Shown here: one piece after another, positions 47,001 through 59,000 of the stretch
Position numbering within the stretch: the first letter of the stretch is position 1
Layout of the letters: every line of letters starts with the position of its first letter
Assembly (NCBI GenBank): GCA_003255025.1
Contig: QANY01013371.1
Span: 1,614,026 to 1,678,025, forward strand
DNA: 64,000 nucleotides
Source of the DNA: Datisca glomerata
Lineage: Eukaryota > Streptophyta > Magnoliopsida > Cucurbitales > Datiscaceae
Direction: 5' to 3'
Program-made: the position numbers and the translations under genes
Notes under the pieces: model-generated
What the model saw: only the letters and a program-made list of their open reading frames with translations
Databases searched by the model: none
Told to the model about the DNA's origin: nothing

Positions 47001-50000
47001 AATTTGCAGCTTTTGAGCTTTCTATCAGACATCCCAACTGTACGCCTTATTGTGGTATGAATTACTTGTCTTACGTTCGCAGTTGTTGAATAACTTAAAA
47101 GCAAATTGTTTGATCACCATTCCTGACGTGGTTTGTTTTCTTTCACTGGTACACAGGTTGTCGGTGGAATAGATGACCAAATACCATCTCTTCCATCCTC
47201 GACTGGAATTGAGATTGTAACTTATACAAAATTGCTTAGTCAGGTAACCTTTTTTTATTTTGTGAACAGATCAGTACAAATTTTTGGTAATAACTATCGT
47301 ATCTCATGAGGACAACATTTTGGTAGGTAATCAAAATCACTCTTTTAGTGAGGTTTAGTGTTTATTGTTGTATCTGTGTCATCTTGTATAAAGTTCTATG
47401 TGTTGCATATTGTTTTATATCTGTATGTGTTTTAATTGGAGTAAGAGTGAGATGAGAAATCTTACCTTGTTCGATAGCAACTTTAGTTTGTGTAACTTCT
47501 TGTTCTATTGATATGTGTATATGTATTTTTCAATATGTATAAACTGAATAAATTTAAATAAATGTTATTCCTAACACACAGCAATAAGTTCTTTTTGAAT
47601 TTGCAATTTCCCTTCAATATAATGATGTTTCTGTTTCTCATCAGAAGAAAAAGGATACACATATAATTCATGGAGTAAACAATAACTGAACAGTGTACAC
47701 TCAGAATAGTAACCATTAGGTCTGTTTGACACTTGGAAAGGTTCACCTTTCTTTTTTGGAGGCTATGTCCCAAATGAAAAAAGCAACCTATTACGACCTC
47801 CCATTTTGCTGCTAAAAACAGAGTTGGGATGTAGTTATGGATGAGTTCGACTTGTGTATGTATTCCGTTTATTTTTGTAGGGAATGTATCCCTCCATATT
47901 CCTTAATGATTTTAATCCAAGAAATAAGGGGAGCACTTAAGTGAATTTGAACACAAATATTAATACGTGCTATAAGTATTGGTTGCTCTTAGCAGAACAT
48001 CTTGATGTGCTCTATAATATAACTTGTACGACAAATTTACATTATAAGCTGCTGTTATTTGTATTTGCTATGTTGTTTTAATAGGACACCAGTTATCTGT
48101 GTACTTTGCTTTTAGGGCAGTGGAAACATTCAGCCATTTTACCCACCGAAGCCTGATGATGTGGCAACCATCTGCTACACAAGTGGTACAACCGGGACCC
48201 CAAAGGTGCCATGCCCTGAGAACCTCATGCTGCAAAGCCAATAGGCCTTCTAGAAATGATTGAAATCCTTTCTGCAATTACACGGCTAAAACTCTTCTAA
48301 TTTTTTTGTTTATCTATTATTTCCCATTTGAACTCTGGGCAGGGAGCTGTATTGACTCATGAAAACTTAATAGCTAATGTTGCCGGGGCTACTATTTCTG
48401 TTAACTTCTACCCATCGGATGTGTGAGTATTGGTTTTCTATGTATCACATTCTATATGATTATAACTGTTTTTTTCTTATTTTATTTACCGCAATCTTGG
48501 CTTTCGCTGAACTTAACTTTAATATCTCCAGCTACATATCATACCTTCCCCTAGCTCATATATATGAACGGGCTAATCAGGTCATGACAGTTCATTTTGG
48601 AGTTGCTGTTGGATTCTACCAGGGGGTATGTGATAATTTGAGCATTCATCTTTCTACTTCCCGTCTTTCTTCAATCCTAGTGCTCTGTTTTCCCCCTTGT
48701 TGAGATACAATGATTTAATAAGTACTTTCTCTCCTGACTCATGGTTAAATGATTTAACTTCTCATTAATATCATGTATAGTGCTTAGTGTATGGTAAAGA
48801 AATGCCACTCAGTGGTACTCTCTACAATAAGAGTGGCCAAAGTACTGTCAATAGGTAAACAAATTGACTTAGACTATCAAGAACAAGAGTGACATCAAGA
48901 AAAGGCAAAAATGAATCTACAACAAACCACAAATCCAGCCTCACTAGCATTCAGTCATAAAAGCAATGATCAAAACATCCAATCTTTTGCCATAGAAGGT
49001 GACCTTCTGATAACACTTATCGTACAGAATTCTAACATAAATTTTGTTCTAGTATGGGTTGGAGATTACATAGCGTTGTTAGACTTACCATTCATAGTTT
49101 TAATAGGCCAACAACTAGAAGTTAGATTTGTTTTTTCATTTTTCATTTAGCTGTAAAGAGGAGCCTCACATGCTGTTCTTTGACTACTGTACGCAGGATA
49201 ATATGAAGTTAATGGAGGATATGGCTGCTCTAAGACCTACCATCTTTTGCAGTGTTCCCAGGCTGTATAACAGGATATATGCGGGGTATGATAACTTTTA
49301 TTGCTTCCATAAATCTTTTGTAGATAGCAACTAGTATCCCATCAATTATTTAGTTGGACAATGTGGTTTTGCAGTATCACAAATGCTGTAAAGACATCTG
49401 GTGGGCTGAGGGAGAGACTGTTTAATGCTGCCTACAATGCCAAGAAGCAGGCAATATTGAATGGTAAACTGGACAATCATCTGAAGCACTATTTATGTGA
49501 CATTTTTAATGTGTATTCCTTTGTTAATTGTTCAACTTTTCAAGCACCTTTTTTGTTCATTTCTTTTTTTTTTTGGTAATTAAAGGAACGTGCATATAAA
49601 AATAATCTGGAGCAAGGGTAATTACCTTGTTCATTTCGTTTTGTTAAGTAAGATTTGTATTAGAAAAAAACCCGGAGACAGGGTAAAAACAACCTAAAAG
49701 GGAACTATAAACACACAAAATGAAGACTATTCTCCCAGTTTTTCTCTAACTTCAACATGGGGAATAGGGTGCCCACCCATTCTTTAAGAATGCCTATAAA
49801 GTAAAAGAAAACTTTACAAAAAGAATTTTCAATCCCCTAAAGAACTCTCAGGTTCCTCTCGTACCAAATCATGCAAAAGAGTGCATGAATGATCACCGCC
49901 CAAAAAGACTTGTCCATAGAACCTCCATTAATTGACTGCCAGCACAAAACAGCTTGCTTGATATAAAAAGGCCCAACCCATCTAATAGAGAGGTTGTCCA

Positions 50001-53000
50001 CGACTATTCCCCATAAAGCCCAAGAGAAAGGACAACGCAGAAATAAGTGAGTGTTAGTTTCTGCTTCCTTCTTATACTAAACGCATCTATCAGGCATACT
50101 AGACCCCCTCCTCTGTAAGTTATGGATTGTAAGATTGGAGTTTGATAAGACTTTTCTTAGTTAGAAGTTATTATCGATAACCAAAGAGATTCCTCAAGAA
50201 TTCCTCTTAGAATTTTATTAGAACAATAGAATCCAGAAGTAACGATACAAGCTTTCGAGAGGCTTGTTCTCTCCTATTCCAAACTTTTGAGAGGTTTGGT
50301 CTCTCCATAGAAGCCTAGCTCAATAATTTTCTCCACATCCTCAAATCTGACTTCTAGTCCTATTTATACAATATGGATATAAGAGATGACTAACTTATAG
50401 GTGAAAAGACATAAAAGGACACCCGAAGCATAATCCCTCAAAATAAACCAATTTTCAACTAACAAACTCACTTACTCCTCCTAAAATAAGTATACTGGAC
50501 CTGGGGCCTATCATTACCCCACCTCAAAACCTTCACCTTGTCCTCAAGGTGGAATGCAGGAAATTGGTGTTGAATGGTAGTAAAATCCTCCCAAGTAGCT
50601 TCAAAATTCGGTAATGACTTCCATTTTATCAAAACTTCTGTTTCACCCGCTGGAGCATTGGGTTTTGGTCGTTGCTACAGCACGTCTTCCGGTTCCACCC
50701 TTAGTTCTAACCCTGCTGTGAGCTGCGGTGGTACGGTTGATGAGGAGTTGACATCTCCCAAGGCTTGGCGGGTTAGGATACATGGAAAACAGGATGAATG
50801 CTAGTGGTAGCTGGCAAGTCCACCTTGTATGCTACGCTTCCAACTCTTTGTGTAATCTGAAATGGCCCGTAATACCTTGCTAACAATTTTTTGTTGCTCC
50901 TCTTTGCTAGAATTCTTCTACTCTACGTTTAGAATCTGCATGTTGCTTCATTCTTTGTTGAGCCTGCAATAAGTGCATACGAAGATCAAGGACATCATCT
51001 CGGGTCTCTAAAATCTCCTCCACCGAAGATACAGCTGCTGTCCCCTTCTTATACCGAATAATGGGTGGCGGATCTCTCCCATATAACACCTTGAATGGTG
51101 TGTACTATAGCGAAGTATGGTAGGAGGTATTATACCAGTACTCCGCCCAAGCTAGCCATTTAGACCATTTCTTTGGTTGCTCGTAGGTGAAGCAGTGAAG
51201 ATACATCTCCAAACACCTATTGAGCACCTCGGATTGGCCGTCTGTTTGTGGATGGTATGCTGTACTTCACTTGAGCCTTGTCCCTTGGAGTTTAAATAAT
51301 TCCTTCTAAAATTGGCTTAAGAAAATCCGACCTCTATCTGTGATAATAGATTGAGCAATGCCATGTAGCTTGACAATCTCTCTCATAAATTGGTTAGCCA
51401 CTGTAAATGCAGTAAACGGATGCTTCAGCCGCAAAAAATGAGAATACTTACTCATTCTATCCACTACAACTAATATAGTATCCCAGCCATCCGACTTTGG
51501 TAATCCTTTGATGAAGTCCATGGTAACCTCATCCCAAATTTGTGCTGGTAAGGGAATGGGCTGTAGAAGGCCGGATGGGGAGGCTCTCATATACTTGTTT
51601 TGCTGGCATACTGTGCACTCAAGGACGAGCTTTTGAACATCTTGTTTCATTCCTTCCCAAAACAGTTCGACAACCACCCTTTTTTAAGTTTTTAATTCTC
51701 CCAAATGTCCTCCTATGGGAGTGTTGTGAAAATCCGTCAAAATTTTTGGAAGCACCTTGGAGGTCTTAGGAGTCACTAACTGGTTTTTATAGTACAAAAT
51801 GTCATCTTGCACGGTAAAACCGTGATGCTGCTGCTTGTCGGTTTGCAAATCCTACTTGAGTCGTGTGAGTTATGTGTCAGCCCCTATTTCCTTCTTAAGC
51901 TCTGGCCAATGTCATTCATCAATATCTAGATGTTCCAAGATGCCAAGCACAATATCTAGTTGTTCTTGATGCTTCTCCTCAGTTTTGCTGTAGACGAGGA
52001 TGTCATCAAAGAATACTAGAACGTACTGGCGGAGATATGGTCGGAAAATGTCCTTCATCAATGACTGAAATGTCGTTGGTGCATTTGTAAGTCCGAAGGG
52101 CATTATAAGAAACTCGTAATGTCCATCATGCATCCTGAATGTTGTCTTAGGCGCATCCTCCCTCTTGACTCGAATCTGGTGATACCCCGATCTCAAGTCC
52201 AATTTAGAAAAACTTACAACTCCATTTAATTCATCAAGAAGCTCATCAATTATGGGAATGGGATACTTATCTGCTATTGTAGCTCGTTTAGGGCACGGTA
52301 GTCCACGCAAAACGCCAAGATCCGTCCTTTTTCTTCACTAAGAGCACGGGACTAGAGAAGGGACTGTTACTGATTTGGATGATACCTGCTTTGAGCATTT
52401 CTTGGATCATCTTTTCAGTTTCAGCCTTCTGAAATGCGGATTAGCATGCTCATGAGTGTGTGATGGCGGCAATCCTTTTGGCAGCGAGAACACTTCTGGA
52501 TGTTTGGTAAGAATGCTTTGCAAGAATTGGGGAACCACTCCTTGCTCATCTTCCTTCACCAAGTAGTTGAGCTCAACTATGACCCCATTCTTCTCAGCTT
52601 GTATAGTCTTCAATGTCCTACCAAGAGAAGGATCATCTTGTAGAACTACCCGCTGATTTCCTACCTGAAATTCCATGGTCTGTAGCTTCTAATCCGTATG
52701 GGTCATCCCCAAAGTAGCCAGCCATTGTAGCCCCAAGATCACGTCTGAGCTGCCTAATTTTAATGGCAAGAAATCATCCCAAACTTCCAGGCCCTGAAAA
52801 CGTACATTCACCCCTTCACAAACACCATCATTCTTGACAGAGTCACCATTTCCCATAGCCACTCCGTACTCTCCAGTTTTGGTGACTGGAATTTCTAATT
52901 TCGACACAATTTCTTTAGAGATGAAATAGTGTGTGGCCCCGGGATCAATTAAAATAATTACACCGCAAGATCCAATCTGCCCCTTTAGTTTCATTGTCTT

Positions 53001-56000
53001 AGAAGTTGAAAGACCAGCAACGGAGTTCAAAGTAACCTCCACTTTGTCACTGACCTCCATGGAATCTAGCTCGGCCAAGGTATCCCCTTGCTGTTCCTCC
53101 AATGAATTATCCTTATCCTCATGGAGTAGCTGAACATTCATTTCTTTTTGTTTACATCGGTGACCGGGAGCCCACTTTTCATCGCAGCGGAAACAAAGAC
53201 CCTTCTCCCTTTTATATTGGACTTGAGCATCTGTCATTCTCTTGACTTCATCGGCAGGTTTTGAGACTATGGTTCTCCCTCCGGAGCTGCCTTTAATTGC
53301 ACCAGCAAACTGTAATGTGGTTCGGTTGTAAGAATTGCTTCTCGGCGCGAGGTATCCCGCCGGAGATTTGTGTTGAGCAGCTGCCTTTAATTTCTCCTCA
53401 ATACTTTGTGCTATCTCCATTGCCTCATCTATATTTCTTGGTTGCTGGACCTTTAATTCAGTTCTGATTTCTGGGAGCAGCCCATTGATAAAAGTGCCCA
53501 ATTGCACTCTACTTGATATTTTGTCCAATGGAGCCAACATTTGAATGAAACTTTTCTTGTATTCCAGCACGGATCCTTCTTGTGTAATGGCCAAGAACTG
53601 ATCATATAATGACCCTGTTTGTGTATCTCGGAAATGCCTCAACACCATTCACTTCATTTCCTCCCAACTCAAGATGGCTCGCTTCTTGTTCTCATATTGG
53701 TACCAAAGGAGAGCATCTCCCGAAAAAGAGATGACTGCAGCCTCTACCTTCTACTCATCATTATAGCGGTTGAAGCCAAAATATCGCCCCGCTTGGAGGA
53801 TCCACCCGTCCGGATTAATGCCATCAAAAGTTGGCATTTTTAGTTTCTTGAGTCGTGATTCTTGGCTGTATGAATTCCCACCGAATTTCCTTTCGCTAAA
53901 ATTTTCACCCGCGTTCTTGCTCCTCCAAATATCCCCCACGGACGTTGGAGTAGCCCCTGGTTCTTTTTCCTTGGCAGACGATAACTTTCTTGCACTTTCT
54001 TGATTTTCTTTCTGCCCCATCTTGTTTTCTTAGGCTTCCAGGAAAAGTTGTGGCTGCTGCTGTAATTGTTGTTGTAGCTGTCGTCCCAAGTCTTGGATGG
54101 ATTCTTTCATCGAAGCCGTATCTTCTTTCAACGTCTCCATGTCTTCTTCCACCGTACCAGGATGTTACGAATTTTCTCTAGTGCAAGTGTACACTATCGT
54201 TGTCAAGTAATAAATTTCTATAAAATAGAGTATCGTCCACATGATTGATTGATATTAATAATTGAAATTAACTAAACCTTAATTCTACTTGAGAATGTCG
54301 AAAAGTTAGGATTTTTAATTAAAACTAAACTTCTAATTAAACTATAACGATAAAGATTTGACAAAGATAAAATTTGAATAGTTAAAAGCTATAGGGTTTT
54401 CGATTTCATCAAACCAACACATGCTATAAATTCCAATTCTCAATCAATTAACGTTTATTCTGAACATTGATAGCAAATTTCTCTAATATAATTATCATTC
54501 TTTCTCAAGCATCGATAATCATGAATCAAAAATACGAATCATACATCTCTGTCAAGATTCAATATAACGAAACTCATTAAGTACAAGAAATTATAGTTAC
54601 TACACTAGATTCATAATTATCTCTAACTTATGAAATCCTAATGATATTATAAACAAAGGGCAAATTCAATCATCACTTCTCAGTCTCAGAATTAAATCCA
54701 AAATCATGCAATAGTTGGCCAGACAATCACAAGCATTAAAAACGGACTATAACACTCAATAATACTGGATAAATATCGATTAAATTAAAAATGAGTATTT
54801 ATGAACAATCATGGTTTGGCTACATCGTGGCCCTAGATAAAAAAAATTAGAACATAATGAAATATGAAATCATTCTACTAATATTCATAAACCTAGAGAA
54901 AGAAGGGAAGAAAAACTAGTTTTGAGGATGGAATTGAAGTTGAAAGTTGTTTCCGAGTTCGAACGTCTTCTCCTTTGCCTCTCACGTTCAGAAAACGTCC
55001 AAAGACCCTTTTATTTATACACTAGGGTTTGTCAAGGATTAGATTTGAGCAAAAAAATCGCAAAAAAAAAATTCTAAAATCGTGCCAGCGTCGCGACGCT
55101 GGCCAATCTGTCACGTGTCAGCGTCGCAACGCTGGGAAGGCAGCGCCGCGACACTGGCCCTCTTGCCCTGTTCCGTTCTTTTTGCGATATTTCTGAATTT
55201 TTGACTTCCAAATCTTTCCAAATCAATCCAAATAGAATTGAATATCAAACCTACAAGATAGAAACAAAAATAAACATAAATCAATCAATAAATCTAAAAG
55301 AACTAACAAAAATAAGGATAAGATTATCTAAATTATGAGTGTAATATACACTCATCACAGGACACTCATCCCCCTTTTCTTCAACATCCCGATTCTTCTT
55401 AGGTGCCATGTTCGCAGCTCACCGCACCAATTGATGAGACTTTTCTTAGTTAGAAGTTCTCATCGTTAACCAAAGAGATTCCTCTTAGAATTTTATTAGA
55501 ACAATAGAAATCAGAAGTACCGATACAAGCTTTTGAGAGGCTTGTTCTCTTCTATTCCAAACTTTTGAGAGGCTTGGTCTCTCCACAAGAGCTTAGCTCA
55601 ATAATTTTCTCCACACACTCAAATCTGTCTTCTAGTCCTATTTATACAATATGGATATAAGAGATAATTAACTTATAGGTGAAAAGACATAAAAGGACAC
55701 CCGAAGCATGATCCCTCAAAATAAACCAATTTTCAACTAACAAACTCACTTATTCCTCCTAAAATAAGGATACTGGACCTGGGGCCTATCAAGTTCCAAA
55801 CAGAGCACCACAAAAGGAAAGCATATTTAGTCTTCCATATGCCTCTCCAAGGAAACAGCCCCTCCCCTTCACCATTGTCAACAAGCAGCTTGAAAAAACT
55901 CTTGACCGAAAAGGAGGAATTTCCTTTTTTGATCCACCCGAACGAGTTTTCCTCACCTCATGCCATATGATAAGCATAAAGAACACTAAAAAAATCCTGA

Positions 56001-59000
56001 ACCTCCTGCAATTCCCAACCATTAACCTGTCTTCTAAGGCAAACGTTCCAGCTAACTTCCATCTCCGTTAATTCCAAATAATCCCCCACCAAAGTCTTTT
56101 TATCCCTTGCCAAACGGAAAGTGGTTTGGTATGCAGCAGCCAAGGGAGTATTAGATTGCCAAGGATCCAGCCAGAACTGAATCCTTTCCCGTTGCCTACT
56201 TTGGATAAAATGTGCTTGGAGGAGTCCCAACATTTACAAATGCAACGCCACATAAGGGAGGTTTGTTTCGAGGATATAAGCGATGGGAACCAGCAATTAG
56301 GATTATCATCAGTCCTTGCTACAATAATTCTCATCCACAGACTGTGCTGATTTTGCGAGAAATGCCTCAGCCACTCAGCGAGAAGAGCCTGATTAAAGAT
56401 GCTGATTTTCCGGATGCCAAGACCTCCTCTTTTCAGAGGCCAGCAAATTTTCTGCCAAGAAACTAAGTGGAACTTCTTGTCTTCCTTAGACCCCTGCCAC
56501 AGGAAGTCCCTCATTTTCTTCTCCAAACAGAGGCCACCGAAACCGGGATTGGGAAGCAAGACAGGAAATAAATAGGCAGATTAGAAAAAAACACTCTTTA
56601 AATTTTTGTAGATCCCTCGCTCCGTCTCTCTTTTTCTCCCTTGTTTAGACTTAAAGTTTCAGAATATTATTCTGTTGGCCCTTTTTTGGTCCATTTGGAT
56701 TTTGGAGAGAGAGTTCTAGAATTTTTTAAGGACTCACTAGAGCTTACTCCTTGTAAAGTTCTTTTTGGTTTCCTTAGAAACTTGGTAGGTTGGCTTTGAG
56801 GTTCTTCTTGTAGGTTGTGGCAAGGAAAAGTCCTGGGTGGAATCCTTGCTTTCCACTTTCTCTTTTGGTGTAGATCTTAAGGCTGTAATCTACCCTGTTT
56901 TTAGGGGTTTTGTGATTTATACATAATTCTTTAACTGAACAAAAAATTAGGTAAATCCATGACTTATGGGAGTGTTTGTTGGTCTCTAGCACTTCCAATG
57001 AAACTTGCAGCAGACAACTTTGACTATTTTCTACTTTTCTTGTTCCTTGATCCATTAGCATAATCCAATGTTTCCATCTTCATAAACGTTATTCATTTTC
57101 ATTTTCTGTGTCACACTTGGTTATTTTAGGAAAGAATCCATCTCCAATGTGGGATAGATTGGTATTTAATAAAATAAAGGAAAAGCTTGGAGGACGGGTT
57201 CGTTTCATGGTTTCAGGTGCCTCACCTTTGTCTCCTGATGTAATGGAATTTTTAAAAGTGTAAGTATTTTTTGGTCTTAATAGCACAACATTACCTAAAA
57301 TGAATTAGATATGGACTCCGTCATGCAAATTACTTGTCACCCCGATTCTGGCAGCTAAATCACGTTTTATGATTCCTTTGCAGCTGCTTTGGATGTCAAG
57401 TTACTGAAGGATATGGGATGACTGAGACTTCTTGTGTCATAAGCTCGATGGATGAAGATGACAATCTAATTGGCCATGTTGGGTCTCCTAACCCTGCTTG
57501 CGGTAAGTTATTGACTTCAGTCAGACCATTTTTTAGTGGACACCACGAATTTTTATAAACCAAATTCTAGCTAGAGCTTTTTGAAATTTTCCTACTTTCA
57601 TGACAACTAAACCTTTAATTAAGGAACAAATATGCTTCTCCATAGATGCAAAGTGTGCACATCTTATTTTCTTATTAAGAAAATCCGTTTCTCATCTATT
57701 CTTCATCGCTCTTTCTCTGTATCTCGTAGTTTCTCTTCCTTGGGATTAGTCTGTCGCTCTGAGAGGATTGAATATCCTGAGATATTAGTTAAAGTTTTCT
57801 CTATTTGTGAAGGTTAGCAAATGTCTAATTAGTAAAAATATAATCTTAGTGAGAAGACTCCTTTGGTAGATTATTTATAGAATGTCACAGGTGTTTGTCG
57901 TAAAAAAGATCATTCATCATTTACTTCCTTTCAACAAAACAGAAAATAAGACCCCATATTTCGGACTCTAGTGAGAAATGTATTGTTTAGGCTAGTCTCT
58001 TGCGCTTTTACACAGATTAGCATATCATTTACAGTGGAAGGTTTGAGCCTCAGTGTATACATGAGTAACATCGATCAGGGATGGTGTTTCGTGTTTCCCT
58101 TGTTTTTTCGTGGAAAACGTCTTTTAGTCCAGACAGGATGTGTGGAACAATAATTGAGTTAAATATATAACTGTTAAAGATAGAACTGGTTACTGTAAGG
58201 TGAGAAAGGATGAGTTCTTTTGTTGTTACTTTGGCTTAAGTTCAGTTTCACATTTCCTGTTTCAGAAATAAAGCTTGTGGATGTTCCAGAGATGAACTAC
58301 ACATCTGAGGACAAGCCCCATCCTCGTGGTGAGATCTGTGCTAGGGGTCCCATTGTTTTCAAAGGCTATCACAAAGATGAAGTGCAGACGTACTAACCTT
58401 TTTACTGGTGCTTTTCAACAATATTCATTTTATAGATCTGTTAATACTTTCAATTTGAACAGGAGAGAGGTGGTTGATGAAGATGGATGGCTTCACACTG
58501 GAGACATCGGATTATGGTTGCCTGGAGGTCGTCTAAGAATAATAGATAGGTGAGATATACTATCCCAGTTTATAGTCCTCTAAGGGATCTACATAGAGTC
58601 TGCTCTGGTTAGGATAAGACGAATGAGGCATCAGTGCTCAGTGTGCTTTTTGAGCTAGTTCTAATGTGAGAGAGAAAAAACTTTCAATGACGAAACTATT
58701 CATTATGGAGCAACGTTCTGTCATATTTCACTGGTTTCTGAAATATGAAGATATTAAGCATCTATTTTTGTAATTAATGCAGGAAAAAGAATATTTTCAA
58801 ATTGGCTCAGGGAGAGTACATTGCTCCAGAGAAAATTGAAAATGTATATGCAAAGTGCAAGTTCGTGGCCCAGTGCTTTGTATACGGTAAGCTCCTTGGC
58901 CGTGTCGTCACTCTAGCACTTGACACAGATGATAACATGACGCCTTGGAGAAATATGGCTGCTCATTCCTTTCGCTTTGCAGGTGACAGCTTCAATTCAT

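Larger units (their letters stand above)
50143..55791 (-). mobile_element. Ty3/gypsy chromovirus-type retrotransposon nested in the LINE
   Basis: LTRs 50143-50513 and 55432-55791 flank gag, protease, RT, integrase and a C-terminal [24 protein letters not shown] segment typical of chromoviruses. The primer site lies at about 55412-55430 and a purine-rich tract precedes the 3' LTR. Outer flanks share AGTT (50139-50142, 55792-55795). The LTRs differ at about 22 of 360 aligned sites plus one 11-bp indel. At a commonly used rate near 1.3e-8 per site per year that is roughly 2-2.5 million years. Stops in gag and frameshifts in pol mark it as inactive. Confidence 0.9.
49564..56575 (-). mobile_element. 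5'-truncated L1-type LINE in LACS intron 14, split by a gypsy element
   Basis: The left end starts with a poly-T (49564-49574), the LINE poly-A tail read from the other strand. Minus-strand coding on the right (56559-55792) gives RT C-terminal and connecting motifs ([40 protein letters not shown]). This continues after the gypsy element at 50142-49700 with the zf-RVT region. The split falls inside the zf-RVT domain, and the frame continues across if one 4-bp AGTT copy is removed. Frameshifts near 56540 and 55990 show decay. It lies antisense to LACS. Confidence 0.85.

Noticed and set aside
50143..55791. Possible endogenous pararetrovirus (caulimovirus-type) RT
   Set aside because: The element has LTRs, an integrase and a chromovirus C-terminal segment, none of which fits a pararetrovirus; no movement or coat protein is seen.
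56650..56800. Possible + strand LINE tail ([12 protein letters not shown] text) in intron 14
   Set aside because: The resemblance to the LINE C-terminus is short and includes stops; too weak to annotate.
57632..58153. Small open frames in LACS intron 16
   Set aside because: They are intronic, lack homology, and lie between well-supported exons 16 and 17.
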